Shown: piece by piece, positions 19,793 through 29,202 of the stretch
Position numbering within the stretch: the first letter of the stretch is position 1
Layout of the letters: the number at the start of each line of letters is the position of its first letter
Assembly (NCBI RefSeq): GCF_000017565.1
Contig: NC_009719.1
Coordinates: 3,083,001 to 3,147,000 of the forward strand
Direction: 5' to 3'
DNA length: 64,000 nt
Source of the DNA: Parvibaculum lavamentivorans DS-1
GTDB taxonomy: Bacteria; Pseudomonadota; Alphaproteobacteria; Parvibaculales; Parvibaculaceae
Program-made: the position numbers and the translations under genes
Notes under the pieces: generated by a model
What the model saw: the letters and a program-made list of their open reading frames with translations, nothing else
Database searches by the model: none
Told to the model about the DNA's origin: nothing

Positions 19793-19930
19793 TTTTAAGC
19801 AACTTCTCTCCAGTTTGGCCCCGCGCCCGGCAGTTTAAGGCCTCGTTAGGACGAACGCACATAGAGTGACGAAAAGCGGGACAGAAGGTGCCGCTACGGC
19901 GTGATTTGTGCGAGTTCAGAGGCCAAACCC

Positions 19931-20443
19931 ATGGGTATGACCAACCTCAAAACCGAAGCATTTGTGGAGGATCAGAAGGATCCGGGCCGCAAGGAAGCTT
20001 ATCTCGAAGCCCTCACCTATGTTGAACGCCTTCACAGGCGGCTGCTCGATGTCATCAAGGACGAGCTGGACCGGACGCGTTGTTCGGAGATCAACAGTGT
20101 GCAGGCCCTGCTTCTTTTCAATATCGGCGACTCGGAAATGACCGCAGGCGAGCTCCGGACGCGCGGGCATTATCTCGGCTCGAATGTTTCCTACAATCTG
20201 AAGAAGCTGGTCGAAGCCGGTTATATCCATCATCAGCGCTCGCGCTCGGACCGCCGGTCTGTCCGCGTCAAGCTGACGGAAAAAGGCCGTGCGATCTGTG
20301 CGTCGATCAACGAGCTCTATAACAAGCACTGCATGATGATCGTCGAGGTGGGCGATATTTCGGCAGATGAACTGCGCCAGGCGAATGCGACGCTGTTCAA
20401 GCTTGAACGCTTCTGGACCGACCAGATCCGTTATCGGCTCTAG
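19931..20443 (+). CDS. ldtR: MarR-type regulator LdtR
   Basis: A 170-residue winged-helix regulator. The ATG at 19931 is preferred over a GTG at 19901 because AGAGG lies about nine bases upstream. From memory it closely resembles LdtR of Sinorhizobium and Liberibacter: the stretches YVERLHRRLLDVIKDELD, VQALLLFNIG and GHYLGSNVSYNLKKLVEAG, plus the RSRSDRRSVRV wing, are nearly the same. LdtR controls L,D-transpeptidase and stress-tolerance genes in those species. An L,D-transpeptidase is encoded 1 kb downstream (21444), consistent with that role. Transcription is toward the convergent DUF1295 gene. Confidence 0.88.
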   Translation: MGMTNLKTEAFVEDQKDPGRKEAYLEALTYVERLHRRLLDVIKDELDRTRCSEINSVQALLLFNIGDSEMTAGELRTRGHYLGSNVSYNLKKLVEAGYIHHQRSRSDRRSVRVKLTEKGRAICASINELYNKHCMMIVEVGDISADELRQANATLFKLERFWTDQIRYRL

Positions 20444-20464
20444 CCCGTTTACTCGCGCGACATG

Positions 20465-21259
20465 TCAGTCCCTGCGGCGTGGCGGCAGGGGGATGAACCC
20501 GCTTGTGCGCCAGACATAGTCGTCGTAGCCGGGGCGCGATTTGCGGAGGCCACGCTCGAGAAGCGCCTTGCCTGAGACGTTTACAAGAAACCATGTCATC
20601 AGGGCGGGGCCGATGGCCGTCCACCACAAGGCGGGCGAGGATGCGGCGATGATGAACAGGCCCCACCAGACAACGGCGTCGCCAAAATAATTCGGATGAC
20701 GGGTCCATGCCCAGAGACCGCGATCCATCACCTTGCCGCGATTGGCCGGATCGGCCTTGAAAGCGGTGAGCTGAGCGTCGCCGATCGCTTCGAAGGCAAG
20801 GCCCGTGAGGACAAGAACAGTGCCGAGCACATCCGCGAGTGTGAGGCGGCCGGGTGTTTCGGCCATGATGCCGAACTGTACCGGCAGCGAGACGGCAAAC
20901 ATGATCGCCGCCTGCAGGCCGAAGACGATATAGAGGCTTTTCCACCAGAAGGAGGGGCCGCGTTTCGCGCGCATGGCGGCATAGCGGCGGTCCTCGCTCG
21001 CCTCCCGGCGCCAGCGGAGATAGAGGTGGCCGGCAAGACGCAGACCCCAGAGCGCGGTGAGGCCGGCAATCAGCGCGGCGCGGGTGGAGTAGCCGGGATT
21101 GAGGCTCCAGGTGGCGAGGGCGATGATGACGAATCCGAGGCCCCAGAAGATATCGACAATTCCTGCGTCACGCAGGATGACGCTGAGCACCCAGACCACG
21201 AGCATGGCCGCCAGCACGAAGCCGGCATTGAGCATGAGAGTTGCAATTTCACCACTCAT
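20465..21259 (-). CDS. DUF1295 / steroid-5-alpha-reductase-like membrane protein
   Basis: A 264-residue polytopic membrane protein with about seven hydrophobic helices. The C-terminal half has the conserved block of the DUF1295 family: DRGLWAWTRHPNYFGDAVVWWG (about 175-196) and the later GKALLERGLRKSRPGYDDYVWRTSGFIPLPP. The fold resembles isoprenylcysteine methyltransferases and steroid reductases, so it may modify a lipid or quinone-like substrate; the actual substrate is unknown. It sits convergent to ldtR (21 bases between stops) and divergent from the L,D-transpeptidase gene. Confidence 0.85.
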   Translation of the reverse strand: MSGEIATLMLNAGFVLAAMLVVWVLSVILRDAGIVDIFWGLGFVIIALATWSLNPGYSTRAALIAGLTALWGLRLAGHLYLRWRREASEDRRYAAMRAKRGPSFWWKSLYIVFGLQAAIMFAVSLPVQFGIMAETPGRLTLADVLGTVLVLTGLAFEAIGDAQLTAFKADPANRGKVMDRGLWAWTRHPNYFGDAVVWWGLFIIAASSPALWWTAIGPALMTWFLVNVSGKALLERGLRKSRPGYDDYVWRTSGFIPLPPRRRD

Positions 21260-21443
21260 AACGGAAGTGTGACCTATTCCGGGTCAGGCAACCAGAAAGT
21301 TGGAGCCTCATGGCGCATATTTCATGGCAGTCTGACGGTGTTGCGGGATCGGCAGGCATTGGCTGTCCCAAAATGGTAAAGAGAGCGGATGTTCTTGTGC
21401 TGGATGGGTTGCCGGCATTGCAAGTTGGGGCTGTGTAATCAAG

Positions 21444-22733
21444 GTGTTTACGAAGCCAATCCGGTTCCGGTTTTCGCAACGGGCCATATTCATCTGTGGA
21501 TTGTTTGCGGCCTGGCTTTCCGCTGGTCCGGCCATGGCCGAGATCGCGAGGAATTACGGGCAGGACCAGACCCATTGGGTGGACCCCTGGCAGGCGGAGA
21601 CGGGCGCGGCTGTTGCGGAAGCGCCGCCCTTCGAGCGGTCGTCAGCGCCGGTTCTCAGCGCCGAGACGCTGTTGCCGCTTACGCACGCAATCGAGACTTA
21701 TCGCGTAATCGCCAATCTCGGCGGCTGGGGCTATGTGGCCTCCGGCGAACGGCTGGAGCTCGGTGTGCGCGACCCGCGCGTCGTGCAGGTGCGCGAACGG
21801 TTGACGGCGACCGGCGACCTGACCGTTCCGGCGCAGGACGCCGAGCTTTATGACGCCAATGTTTATGAAGCGGTGCGCCGGTATCAGGTGCGCAACGGGC
21901 TTGAGCCCGATGGTATCGTCGGGAGGCGCACCATTGCGGCGATGAATGTTCGCGTTCAGACGCGTATTCGGCAACTGGAACTCAATCTACGCCGGCTTTC
22001 GGCGGCGGTTCCCGCGCTGCCCGACCGGTACGTGTTTGTGAATATTGCGGGGCAGGAAGTTGAAGCGGTGAACAACGGGATTGTGGAGTTCCGCGAGCCC
22101 GTCATCGTCGGCAAGCAGGACCGGCAAACGCCGGAAATCACCAGTGAAGTAAACTCGATCACGTTCAATCCTTACTGGTATGTCCCGAAATCCATCGCGA
22201 TGGCCGATATGCTGCCGAAGATCCGGGCCAATCCCGACTATCTGCAACGGCAGGGCATTCGCGTGCTGCAGGGATGGGACACAAATATCCGTGAATTGAA
22301 CCCGCGCAATATCGACTGGTCGAACCCGCGCATCAATGAAGCTTATTACTTCAGGCAGGACCCCGGGCCGGGCAATTCGCTCGGTTCTCTCAAGATCAAT
22401 TTTCCCAACAACCAGGCGATCTTTCTTCATGACACGCCGACCAAGACCCTGTTCGGAAGGCAGGAACGCAACTTCAGTTCGGGTTGCGTCCGTGTGCAGA
22501 ATGTTCGCGGGCTTGTGAGCTGGCTGATGCAGGGAGATAGCTCCGAATGGGATGCGGCACGGGTAGCGCGATCGGTGGATTCCCGGCAGTACAGAAATGT
22601 GTCGCTGGCGACGCCGGTGCCGATTTACCTCATGTATCTGACCGCGTGGGTGACGCCGGAGGGGATCGTTAACTTCCGGGATGACGTGTATGATCGCGAT
22701 GGCAGCGTGAATACGAGCGCGCTGGAAAACTAA
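21444..22733 (+). CDS. L,D-transpeptidase of the YcbB/LdtP type
   Basis: A 429-residue exported enzyme that makes 3-3 cross-links in peptidoglycan. The start is a GTG; no in-frame ATG gives the signal peptide. The signal sequence (about 1-32, hydrophobic core AIFICGLFAAWLSAG, then AMA) is followed by a peptidoglycan-binding-like domain (about 105-150, with VRRYQVRNGLEPDGIVGRRT). The YkuD catalytic domain (about 200-360) has the active-site cluster FLHDTPTKTLFG and FSSGCVRVQNV containing the catalytic Cys. It is the probable target of LdtR encoded at 19931. Confidence 0.9.
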   Translation: MFTKPIRFRFSQRAIFICGLFAAWLSAGPAMAEIARNYGQDQTHWVDPWQAETGAAVAEAPPFERSSAPVLSAETLLPLTHAIETYRVIANLGGWGYVASGERLELGVRDPRVVQVRERLTATGDLTVPAQDAELYDANVYEAVRRYQVRNGLEPDGIVGRRTIAAMNVRVQTRIRQLELNLRRLSAAVPALPDRYVFVNIAGQEVEAVNNGIVEFREPVIVGKQDRQTPEITSEVNSITFNPYWYVPKSIAMADMLPKIRANPDYLQRQGIRVLQGWDTNIRELNPRNIDWSNPRINEAYYFRQDPGPGNSLGSLKINFPNNQAIFLHDTPTKTLFGRQERNFSSGCVRVQNVRGLVSWLMQGDSSEWDAARVARSVDSRQYRNVSLATPVPIYLMYLTAWVTPEGIVNFRDDVYDRDGSVNTSALEN

Positions 22734-22765
22734 GAAAAGATCCGAGGCTGCGGCGAGGGCGGTGA

Positions 22766-23542
22766 ATGCGACCGGCGAAATTTCCTTATCTCGAGCATGA
22801 CGGGTTGCTTGCTTTCGCGCATCGGGGGGGCGCAGGAGCATGGCCGGAAAATACGATGCCGGCCTTTCAAGGAGCGATCGATCTCGGCTACCGGTATGTC
22901 GAAACCGACGTGCATGCGACACGCGACGGCGTGCTGCTTGCCTTTCATGATGACCGGCTGGATCGCGTGACCGACAGCACCGGCTGCATTGCGGACATGG
23001 ATTACGACCAGGTGCGCAAGGCACGTGTGGACGGGAAGGAGCCGATACCGCTGCTGGCGGAACTTCTGAGCACCTGGCCCGAGATCAAGATCAACATCGA
23101 TCCGAAGCGCGACAATGCGGCGGAACCGCTGATCAAGCTGCTGAAGGATATGGATGTCATCGATCGGGTTTGCGTTACCGCCTTCTCTGGCAAACGCACT
23201 GCCGCGATCCGCGATGCCATTGGGCCGAGGCTCTGTACGGGCATGGGGCCGCTTTCGACCGTAAGGCTGCGTTTGGGCAGCTGGGCGGGGGCGGCCGGGG
23301 CGCTGCTCGGAGGATTTGTGGAGGGCGTTGCACAAATTCCCATCGAGCAATATGGCGTTACGCTGGTGGACCGGGCGCTGGTGGACAGGGCCCATGAGCT
23401 CGGGCTCCAGGTGCATGTCTGGACCATCGACGATGAGGCAGAAATGCGCCGCTTGATCGATCTCGGCGTCGACGGGCTCATGACCGATGTGCCGGCGCTC
23501 CTGAAAACGGTTCTCATTGAAAAAGGGCTCTGGCCCTCGTAA
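22766..23542 (+). CDS. Glycerophosphodiester phosphodiesterase
   Basis: A 258-residue GDPD-family TIM-barrel enzyme that hydrolyses glycerophosphodiesters to glycerol-3-phosphate and an alcohol, and so takes part in phospholipid turnover. Catalytic motifs: AHRGGAGAWPENTMPAF (about 18-34) with the metal-binding and general-acid residues, ETDVHATRDGVLLAFHDD (about 50-67), then INIDPKRDN and the late VHVWTIDDEAEMRRL. There is no signal peptide, so it is cytoplasmic. It begins 32 bases after the L,D-transpeptidase stop and may be cotranscribed with it. Confidence 0.9.
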   Translation: MRPAKFPYLEHDGLLAFAHRGGAGAWPENTMPAFQGAIDLGYRYVETDVHATRDGVLLAFHDDRLDRVTDSTGCIADMDYDQVRKARVDGKEPIPLLAELLSTWPEIKINIDPKRDNAAEPLIKLLKDMDVIDRVCVTAFSGKRTAAIRDAIGPRLCTGMGPLSTVRLRLGSWAGAAGALLGGFVEGVAQIPIEQYGVTLVDRALVDRAHELGLQVHVWTIDDEAEMRRLIDLGVDGLMTDVPALLKTVLIEKGLWPS

Positions 23543-23675
23543 CAGGCCCTCTCCAAGCCCATGACTTTTCTGCGACAATTCGCTTCTGGCCGGGCTGCGG
23601 TCCGGGGGTAAGTTGTGCTAAACAGGTGAAGACATTTGCTCCGCCGATAGGCTGGGCGAGGGACGGGAAGCGGTC

Positions 23676-24902
23676 ATGGGCCAGGATGCCATCGACTACA
23701 AGCGGAAGCTGGCCGAAGCGCTACGCGCCGTGAAAGACGAAGGACGCTACCGCGTCTTTGCGGACATTGTGCGCCATCGCGGATCTTTTCCGCGCGCCAC
23801 TTTTCATACGCCCGAAGGCAAACGCGACATCGTCGTGTGGTGCTCCAACGATTATCTGGGCATGGGGCAGCATCCGGCCGTTGTCGAAGCGATGCATCGG
23901 GCAATCGAAGAAGTCGGAGCGGGCTCGGGCGGCACGCGCAACATTTCCGGCACGACGCATTATCACGTTGAACTTGAGCGCGAGCTTGCGGACCTCCATC
24001 AGAAGGAGGCGGCGCTTCTTTTTACCTCCGGCTATGCCGCGAACGATGCAACGCTATCGACGCTTGCACGCATTCTGGGTGACTGTGTCATCATCTCGGA
24101 CGAGATGAACCATGCATCGATGATCGAAGGCATCAAACGCGGCGGTGGACCGAAAAGGCTTTGGCGTCATAACGACCTGGCGCATCTGGAGGAACTCCTC
24201 AGCGAGATCGATCCGGCGCAGCCAAAGATCGTGGCGTTCGAATCCGTTTATTCAATGGATGGCGACATTGCACCTATCGGTGCAATTTGTGACCTCGCCC
24301 GCAAGTATGGAGCGCTGACATATCTCGATGAAGTTCACGCTGTCGGGCTTTACGGGCCGCGTGGAGGCGGGATCGCGGAGCGCGACGATGTCCTCGAAAA
24401 AGTGGACATCATCGAGGGGACGCTCGCCAAAGGCTTTGGCGTGATGGGCGGCTATATCGCCGCTTCAGCCGATCTTGTCGATGTGGTCCGTTCCTATGCG
24501 CCAGGCTTTATCTTCTCGACCTCGCTTGCGCCGGTGCTGGTCGCGGGCGTCCTTGCCGCGGTGCGCCACCTCAAGGCGAGCGATGCGGAACGGGAGCGGC
24601 ATCAGGAACGCGCGGCAACGTTGCGCCAAATGCTGGCGGACGCGGGACTGCCGGTAATGATGTGCGAAAGCCATATCGTACCGGTGATGGTAGGCGATCC
24701 TGTTACCTGCAAGCAGGTGAGCGACGATCTGCTGAGGGATTTCGGCATCTATGTTCAGCCGATCAACTATCCGACCGTACCCCGGGGCACCGAGCGGCTG
24801 CGCTTTACGCCATGCCCCGTTCATACAGATGAGATGATGCGCGATCTCGTGGAGGCGCTGGACCAGGTATGGACCCGCCGCAAGATCAGACGTGCCGCCT
24901 GA
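23676..24902 (+). CDS. hemA: 5-aminolevulinate synthase
   Basis: PLP enzyme that condenses glycine with succinyl-CoA to 5-aminolevulinate, the first step of heme synthesis in alphaproteobacteria; 408 residues, full length. Recognisable parts are [13 protein letters not shown] near residue 50, [13 protein letters not shown] (about 86), [17 protein letters not shown], and the PLP lysine in [16 protein letters not shown]. Glycine supply links it functionally to glyA at 26174. A DUF6898-like gene starts inside its last codons. Confidence 0.95.
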   Translation: MGQDAIDYKRKLAEALRAVKDEGRYRVFADIVRHRGSFPRATFHTPEGKRDIVVWCSNDYLGMGQHPAVVEAMHRAIEEVGAGSGGTRNISGTTHYHVELERELADLHQKEAALLFTSGYAANDATLSTLARILGDCVIISDEMNHASMIEGIKRGGGPKRLWRHNDLAHLEELLSEIDPAQPKIVAFESVYSMDGDIAPIGAICDLARKYGALTYLDEVHAVGLYGPRGGGIAERDDVLEKVDIIEGTLAKGFGVMGGYIAASADLVDVVRSYAPGFIFSTSLAPVLVAGVLAAVRHLKASDAERERHQERAATLRQMLADAGLPVMMCESHIVPVMVGDPVTCKQVSDDLLRDFGIYVQPINYPTVPRGTERLRFTPCPVHTDEMMRDLVEALDQVWTRRKIRRAA

Positions 24903-25188
24903 AAGCGGCGCAGGCGGTCCGAGGGGATCGCGACGGGACGACGGCGGTGCGCGCCGCGAAATCATAATCGAATACACGCCCATCGGCGGCAGCGTCAAAG
25001 TGACGGCTGTCGATGTCGAGACCGGTACAGAAGTCTCAGTGGTGGGCCCGGCAACTGCGGCGGAAGTGGAGCTTGAGCGCGTTGCTGTGCGCAAGTTGCG
25101 CTACGTGATGGAAAAGAACGGACATATCAAGAAAGAGGGCGGAACAGAACGCTCGGAACCGCCGGCAGGCGGCGGGATCATCGTTTAG
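24892..25188 (+). CDS. Small conserved protein, DUF6898-like
   Basis: A 98-residue product read from a GTG that overlaps the hemA stop by 11 bases; the true start may be slightly downstream. The N-terminal 20 residues are Gly/Arg-rich and variable. The core (about 24-77) reads [33 protein letters not shown] then [13 protein letters not shown], which matches small alphaproteobacterial proteins next to hemA that I recall as the DUF6898 family. There is no signal peptide or membrane helix. Function is unknown. The overlap implies it is translated together with hemA. Confidence 0.7.
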   Translation: MPPESGAGGPRGSRRDDGGARREIIIEYTPIGGSVKVTAVDVETGTEVSVVGPATAAEVELERVAVRKLRYVMEKNGHIKKEGGTERSEPPAGGGIIV

Positions 25189-25205
25189 ATGGCTTTGGTT
25201 CCGGG

Positions 25206-25652
25206 TTACTTCTTCTTGCGACCGCGTGCTGGCGCCGTGCCGACCCGTCCGAGACCGATCTGCTTCGCCAGTTTGGAACGCTGGGCCGCGTAGTTCGGCG
25301 CTACCATTGGGTAGTCGTGTGGCAGGTTCCAGCGAGCCCTGTATTCCTCCGGCGTAAGGCCAAATTGCGAGCGCAGATAGCGCTTCAGCATTTTGAGCTT
25401 CTTGCCGTCTTCCAGGCAGACAATGTAGTCCGACGTGACAGATTTCTTGACCGGGACCGCGGGCGCAAGGTCGGCTTCCTTGGCACTTACGCCTTGACCG
25501 AGATCTGAAAGCGTTGAATGAACGGCGCGGATCATCCCGGCAATGTCATTCGCTGCGATCGCGTTGTTGCTTACATAAGCCGCAACTATTTCAGTTGCGA
25601 GGCGAAGTATTTCCGTCGTGTCACCGGACACTGAAGACCTAGTCTCATTCAT
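25206..25652 (-). CDS. MucR/Ros family regulator lacking zinc ligands
   Basis: A 148-residue MucR-type DNA-binding protein read from the ATG at 25652; a 20-residue upstream extension has no similarity to the family. The N-terminal oligomerisation region (about 10-40) is followed by the DNA-binding domain with VCLEDGKKLKMLKRYLRSQF and YPMVAPNYAAQRSKLAKQIGLG. In zinc-binding Ros the motif is C-x2-C and later two His. Here only the first Cys remains: the second is Asp and the His positions are Tyr and Gln/Ser. Zinc-free MucR homologues are known in Mesorhizobium. It probably binds AT-rich sites, including its own upstream region. Confidence 0.88.
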   Translation of the reverse strand: MNETRSSVSGDTTEILRLATEIVAAYVSNNAIAANDIAGMIRAVHSTLSDLGQGVSAKEADLAPAVPVKKSVTSDYIVCLEDGKKLKMLKRYLRSQFGLTPEEYRARWNLPHDYPMVAPNYAAQRSKLAKQIGLGRVGTAPARGRKKK

Positions 25653-26173
25653 TCCGACAAATTGCCTTACTGGGGGTGACGCCTCCGCTCCGCGGGGGTG
25701 CAAAAACGCCATCTTCTAGCGCGATATAACTCCTAAAATGAAAGATATCAAGATTATCTTACAGTTGGAAAGGCATCGAAACCTAGAGATTCTCATGTGA
25801 AACATTACTGGCGGGCGCCCTATAATAATTTCTTGATTTATATGACGAAGTAAACTCGATGGTTCTAGTTTGTCTTACACTAAACTCACACAAGACACGT
25901 CTATCAAGTCCATTCCGGTGCTAAAGTTGGCGGCGAATACATGCCGATTACAAGCCCGGCCGCGGGGGGGGCGGTTCCACCGAAGGTTTGTGGTGAATTG
26001 GCGACCACAAACGATATGTGGTATCACGCCGGTAATTGAACCCGGATGCTCGCTGGCGTGCTGCCCGTACGGATAGCCTTGCCGCGGTGTTTTCGCCAAC
26101 CGGTGGGGTTTGCGCATCACCTGGGCTTAAGCATGGCATCCGACGAAGTGCGGAAATTAGAGAAGGTAGTTTT
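25653..26173 (+). other. mucR-glyA intergenic region with AT-rich DNA and glyA leader
   Basis: 521 bases between divergent mucR and glyA with no convincing gene. The half near mucR (about 25730-25900) is strikingly AT-rich, with runs such as CTATAATAATTTCTTGATTTA. This is the kind of DNA MucR proteins bind, so autoregulation is plausible. The half near glyA is GC-rich again and contains a perfect hairpin (25986-26012), suggesting a structured mRNA leader. I could not match it to a known riboswitch. Confidence 0.5.
25986..26012 (+). promoter_or_regulatory. Perfect 9-bp hairpin in the glyA leader
   Basis: GTTTGTGGT (25986-25994) pairs exactly with ACCACAAAC (26004-26012) around a nine-base loop. 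It is 160 bases before the glyA start, with no T-run after it, so it is not a simple terminator. It could be part of a leader regulatory structure or a palindromic protein-binding site. Confidence 0.45.
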
Positions 26174-27490
26174 ATGGCTTTGAGCGATGCCGTGTCCCAG
26201 CGGAGCAGTTTTACCGGGTTTTTTACCGATGGATTGGCGGCAAGCGATCCTGACGTCCTGAGGGCCATCGAGCTGGAACTCGAGCGCCAGCAGACCGAGA
26301 TTGAGTTGATCGCCTCGGAAAACATCGTCTCCCGCGCCGTTCTCGAGGCGCAGGGATCGATCATGACCAACAAATATGCGGAAGGGTATCCCGGCAAGCG
26401 CTACTACGGCGGCTGCGAGTTTGTCGATATAGCCGAAGAGCTGGCAATTGATCGCGCCAAAAAACTGTTCGATTGCACCTATGCCAATGTGCAGCCCAAT
26501 TCCGGTTCGCAAGCCAACCAGGGCGTGATGATGGCGTTGCTGAAGCCGGGCGACACCATTATGGGCATGAGCCTTGCGGCCGGCGGTCACCTGACGCATG
26601 GCGCGGCACCCAACCAGTCCGGAAAATGGTTCAATGCCGTTCAATATGGCGTTCGCAGCCAGGACCACCTGATCGATATGGATGAGGTGGCCAGCCTGGC
26701 GAAGCAGCACAAGCCGAAGATGATCATCGCGGGCGGCTCGGCTTATCCACGTGTCATCGATTTCAAGGCATTTCGCGAAATCGCCGACAGTGTTGGCGCG
26801 CTCTTCATGGTGGACATGGCGCATTTTGCCGGCCTCGTCGCGGGCGGCATGCATCCGAGCCCGCTTCCTTATGCAGACGTCGTTACGACGACGACTCACA
26901 AGACGCTGCGCGGGCCGCGGGGCGGCATGATCCTCTCGAACAACGAGGACATCGGCAAGAAGGTCAACTCGGCGATCTTCCCCGGCATTCAAGGCGGACC
27001 GCTGATGCATGTCATCGCGGGCAAGGCCGTTGCCTTTGGCGAGGCACTCCGGCCAGAGTTCAAGGCCTATGCAAAATCGGTCGTGGACAACGCGCGGACG
27101 CTTGCGGCGACACTTGCCGAGGCTGGACTTGCGATCGTTTCAGGCGGCACGGATACGCATCTGATGCTTGTCGATCTCAGACCCAAGAAGCTGACAGGCA
27201 AGACGGCGGAAGCCGCACTCGAGCGCGCACACATAACCTGCAACAAGAATGGTATTCCATTCGATCCGGAGAAGCCGACGATCACTTCCGGCGTTCGCCT
27301 TGGCACGCCGGCGGGAACGACGCGCGGCTTCGGTGTAGCGGAATTTGCCGAGATCGGGCGACTGATTACGGAAGTTCTGGACGGACTGGCGCAGAACGGC
27401 GATGACAAGAACGGCGATGTCGAGGCGAGTGTGCGCTCTCGCGTCATCGAGTTGTGCAGGCGTTTTCCGATTTATGGCGGGCCGAAGTAA
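26174..27490 (+). CDS. glyA: Serine hydroxymethyltransferase
   Basis: PLP enzyme converting serine and tetrahydrofolate to glycine and methylene-tetrahydrofolate; 438 residues from the ATG at 26174. Motifs: [11 protein letters not shown] (about 42), [29 protein letters not shown], the PLP lysine in [16 protein letters not shown] and [12 protein letters not shown] near the C-terminus. It supplies glycine for hemA and one-carbon units, and heads the glyA-nrdR-ribD order typical of alphaproteobacteria. nrdR starts 46 bases downstream. Confidence 0.96.
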   Translation: MALSDAVSQRSSFTGFFTDGLAASDPDVLRAIELELERQQTEIELIASENIVSRAVLEAQGSIMTNKYAEGYPGKRYYGGCEFVDIAEELAIDRAKKLFDCTYANVQPNSGSQANQGVMMALLKPGDTIMGMSLAAGGHLTHGAAPNQSGKWFNAVQYGVRSQDHLIDMDEVASLAKQHKPKMIIAGGSAYPRVIDFKAFREIADSVGALFMVDMAHFAGLVAGGMHPSPLPYADVVTTTTHKTLRGPRGGMILSNNEDIGKKVNSAIFPGIQGGPLMHVIAGKAVAFGEALRPEFKAYAKSVVDNARTLAATLAEAGLAIVSGGTDTHLMLVDLRPKKLTGKTAEAALERAHITCNKNGIPFDPEKPTITSGVRLGTPAGTTRGFGVAEFAEIGRLITEVLDGLAQNGDDKNGDVEASVRSRVIELCRRFPIYGGPK

Positions 27491-27536
27491 AAGCGGCTTG
27501 AAGCGGTTCGGGTAATTTTGAGGGGGCTGACAGCGC

Positions 27537-28025
27537 ATGCGTTGTCCATATTGCGGAAACGAAGATACGCAGGTGAAGGACTCACGTCCCACCGAAGACA
27601 ATACAGCGATCCGGCGGCGGCGCTTTTGTACGGCATGCGGCGGCAGGTTTACGACCTTCGAGCGCGTGCAGCTCCGTGAGCTGACGATCATCAAAACAAA
27701 CGGCCGAAGAGTGCCTTTCGACCGGGACAAACTCATGCGTTCCGTGCAAATAGCCATGCGGAAACGCCCTGTTGAGCAAGAGCGTATTGAGCGTATGGTC
27801 AGCGGCATCGTAAGGCGGCTCGAGAGCATGGGAGAGAGTGAAATCCCGTCCGCCATGATCGGTAAACTGGTCATGGAAGGCCTGAGTTCTCTCGATGCCG
27901 TCGCCTATGTGCGCTTCGCATCGGTCTACCGGAACTTTCGCGAAGCCAAGGATTTTGAAGAATTTCTGGGCGAGCTCAGCGGGCCGCTTGGCAGTTCGCT
28001 CCGCGATGAGGATGAGGATCGCTGA
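27537..28025 (+). CDS. nrdR: Transcriptional repressor NrdR
   Basis: A 162-residue repressor of ribonucleotide reductase genes. The N-terminal zinc ribbon has four cysteines (Cys3, Cys6, Cys31, Cys34: MRCPYCGNE and [16 protein letters not shown]). The ATP-cone domain (about 49-140) begins [16 protein letters not shown] and binds ATP/dATP to sense nucleotide levels. Length and order are normal. It lies between glyA and ribD as in many alphaproteobacteria. Confidence 0.95.
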
Positions 28026-28067
28026 TCCCTAAGGACCGCCCCAAAAGCGGACCGACGGGCGCCGCCG

Positions 28068-29198
28068 ATGGGAATGAAGATGGCTCGGCCATACGACGCG
28101 CAGTTTATGAAAATGGCCCTTACGCTCGCCGAGCGCGGGCTGGGAAGGGTCGCCCCTAATCCGGCTGTAGGCTGCGTCGTCGTGCGCGACGATGGCGACG
28201 GGCCGCGCGTCGTTGGGCGCGGCTGGACCCAGCCGGGAGGAAGGCCGCACGCCGAGACGGAAGCGCTGGCGCGCGCCGGGGCGCTTGCAAGGGGGGCGAC
28301 GGTCTATGTGAGCCTTGAGCCGTGCTCACATCATGGCAAGACGGGGCCCTGCGCCGAGGCTCTCATTAAGGCGGGTGTTGCACGCGTCGTAGGCGCAATC
28401 GCGGATCCGAACCCGGCCGTTGCAGGGCGAGGGTTTGCCGCGCTGGAAGCCAACGGTATCGAGGTTACCGAGAATGTGTGCGCCGCCGACGCGCACCACC
28501 TCAATGAAGGTTTTTTCCTTACCATGTCGGAAAAACGTCCGCTGGTAACGCTGAAGATCGCCAGTTCTCTCGACGGGTATATCGCGACCCATGAGGGTCA
28601 CAGCCAATGGATTACCGGCGACCGCGCGCGCGAGCGAGGCCATCTTCTGCGAGCAACGCATGATGCGATCATGGTGGGAAGTGCGACCGCGATCGTGGAC
28701 GATCCGGAACTCACATGCAGATTGCCGGGCCTCGGCGATCGCTCGCCGATACGTATCATCGCAGATGGAAGACTGCGCTTACCGCTGACGTCGAAGCTGG
28801 TGCGTGATGCCAGCAAGACTCCTGTGTGGATATTGACGCTGCCAGGCGGCGACGGACAGAGACGTAAGGCTTTTGAGGATTGTGGGGTCACGCTAATCGA
28901 AGTCGAAGCGGGCGAGGGCGGTATCATGAATATGCGCGCCGCTCTTGAGCAGATTGCTGCGCGAGGCGTTACGCGGCTTCTCGTGGAGGGCGGCTCTCGT
29001 CTTGCCGCGTCTCTCGTCCTGTCGCGCCTTGTCGACCGGATAGAATGGTTTCGGGCCCCCAAGCTGATCGGTGGCGATGGCTACCCTGCTGTTTCGGCGC
29101 TCGGCGTCAAGAAGCTCGACGGCGCGCCTGCTTTCGACCTGCGTGAGACCGTTGCGTTGGGCGAGGATTCGCTCTCGAGTTACGTCATTCGGAACTAG
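28068..29198 (+). CDS. ribD: Bifunctional riboflavin deaminase/reductase RibD
   Basis: Performs the second and third steps of riboflavin synthesis, deaminating and then reducing the pyrimidine intermediate. It is 376 residues: an N-terminal cytidine-deaminase-like domain (about 8-150; zinc motifs HAETEAL and EPCSHHGKTGPC) and a C-terminal reductase domain (about 155-370; TLKIASSLDGYIA, and the NADPH-binding VEGGSRLAASL). The start could be four codons later at an internal ATG; 28068 is kept as the first. The ribE gene begins four bases after its stop. Confidence 0.94.
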   Translation: MGMKMARPYDAQFMKMALTLAERGLGRVAPNPAVGCVVVRDDGDGPRVVGRGWTQPGGRPHAETEALARAGALARGATVYVSLEPCSHHGKTGPCAEALIKAGVARVVGAIADPNPAVAGRGFAALEANGIEVTENVCAADAHHLNEGFFLTMSEKRPLVTLKIASSLDGYIATHEGHSQWITGDRARERGHLLRATHDAIMVGSATAIVDDPELTCRLPGLGDRSPIRIIADGRLRLPLTSKLVRDASKTPVWILTLPGGDGQRRKAFEDCGVTLIEVEAGEGGIMNMRAALEQIAARGVTRLLVEGGSRLAASLVLSRLVDRIEWFRAPKLIGGDGYPAVSALGVKKLDGAPAFDLRETVALGEDSLSSYVIRN

Positions 29199-29202
29199 CT
29201 TC

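Noticed and set aside
25870-26076. A 68-codon frame in the mucR-glyA gap
   Set aside because: No ribosome site, no similarity to anything I know and it crosses the hairpin; more likely chance.
25960-26100. Possible glycine riboswitch before glyA
   Set aside because: A CACCGAAGG string resembles part of the glycine aptamer, but the two-aptamer layout and the remaining conserved bases are absent.
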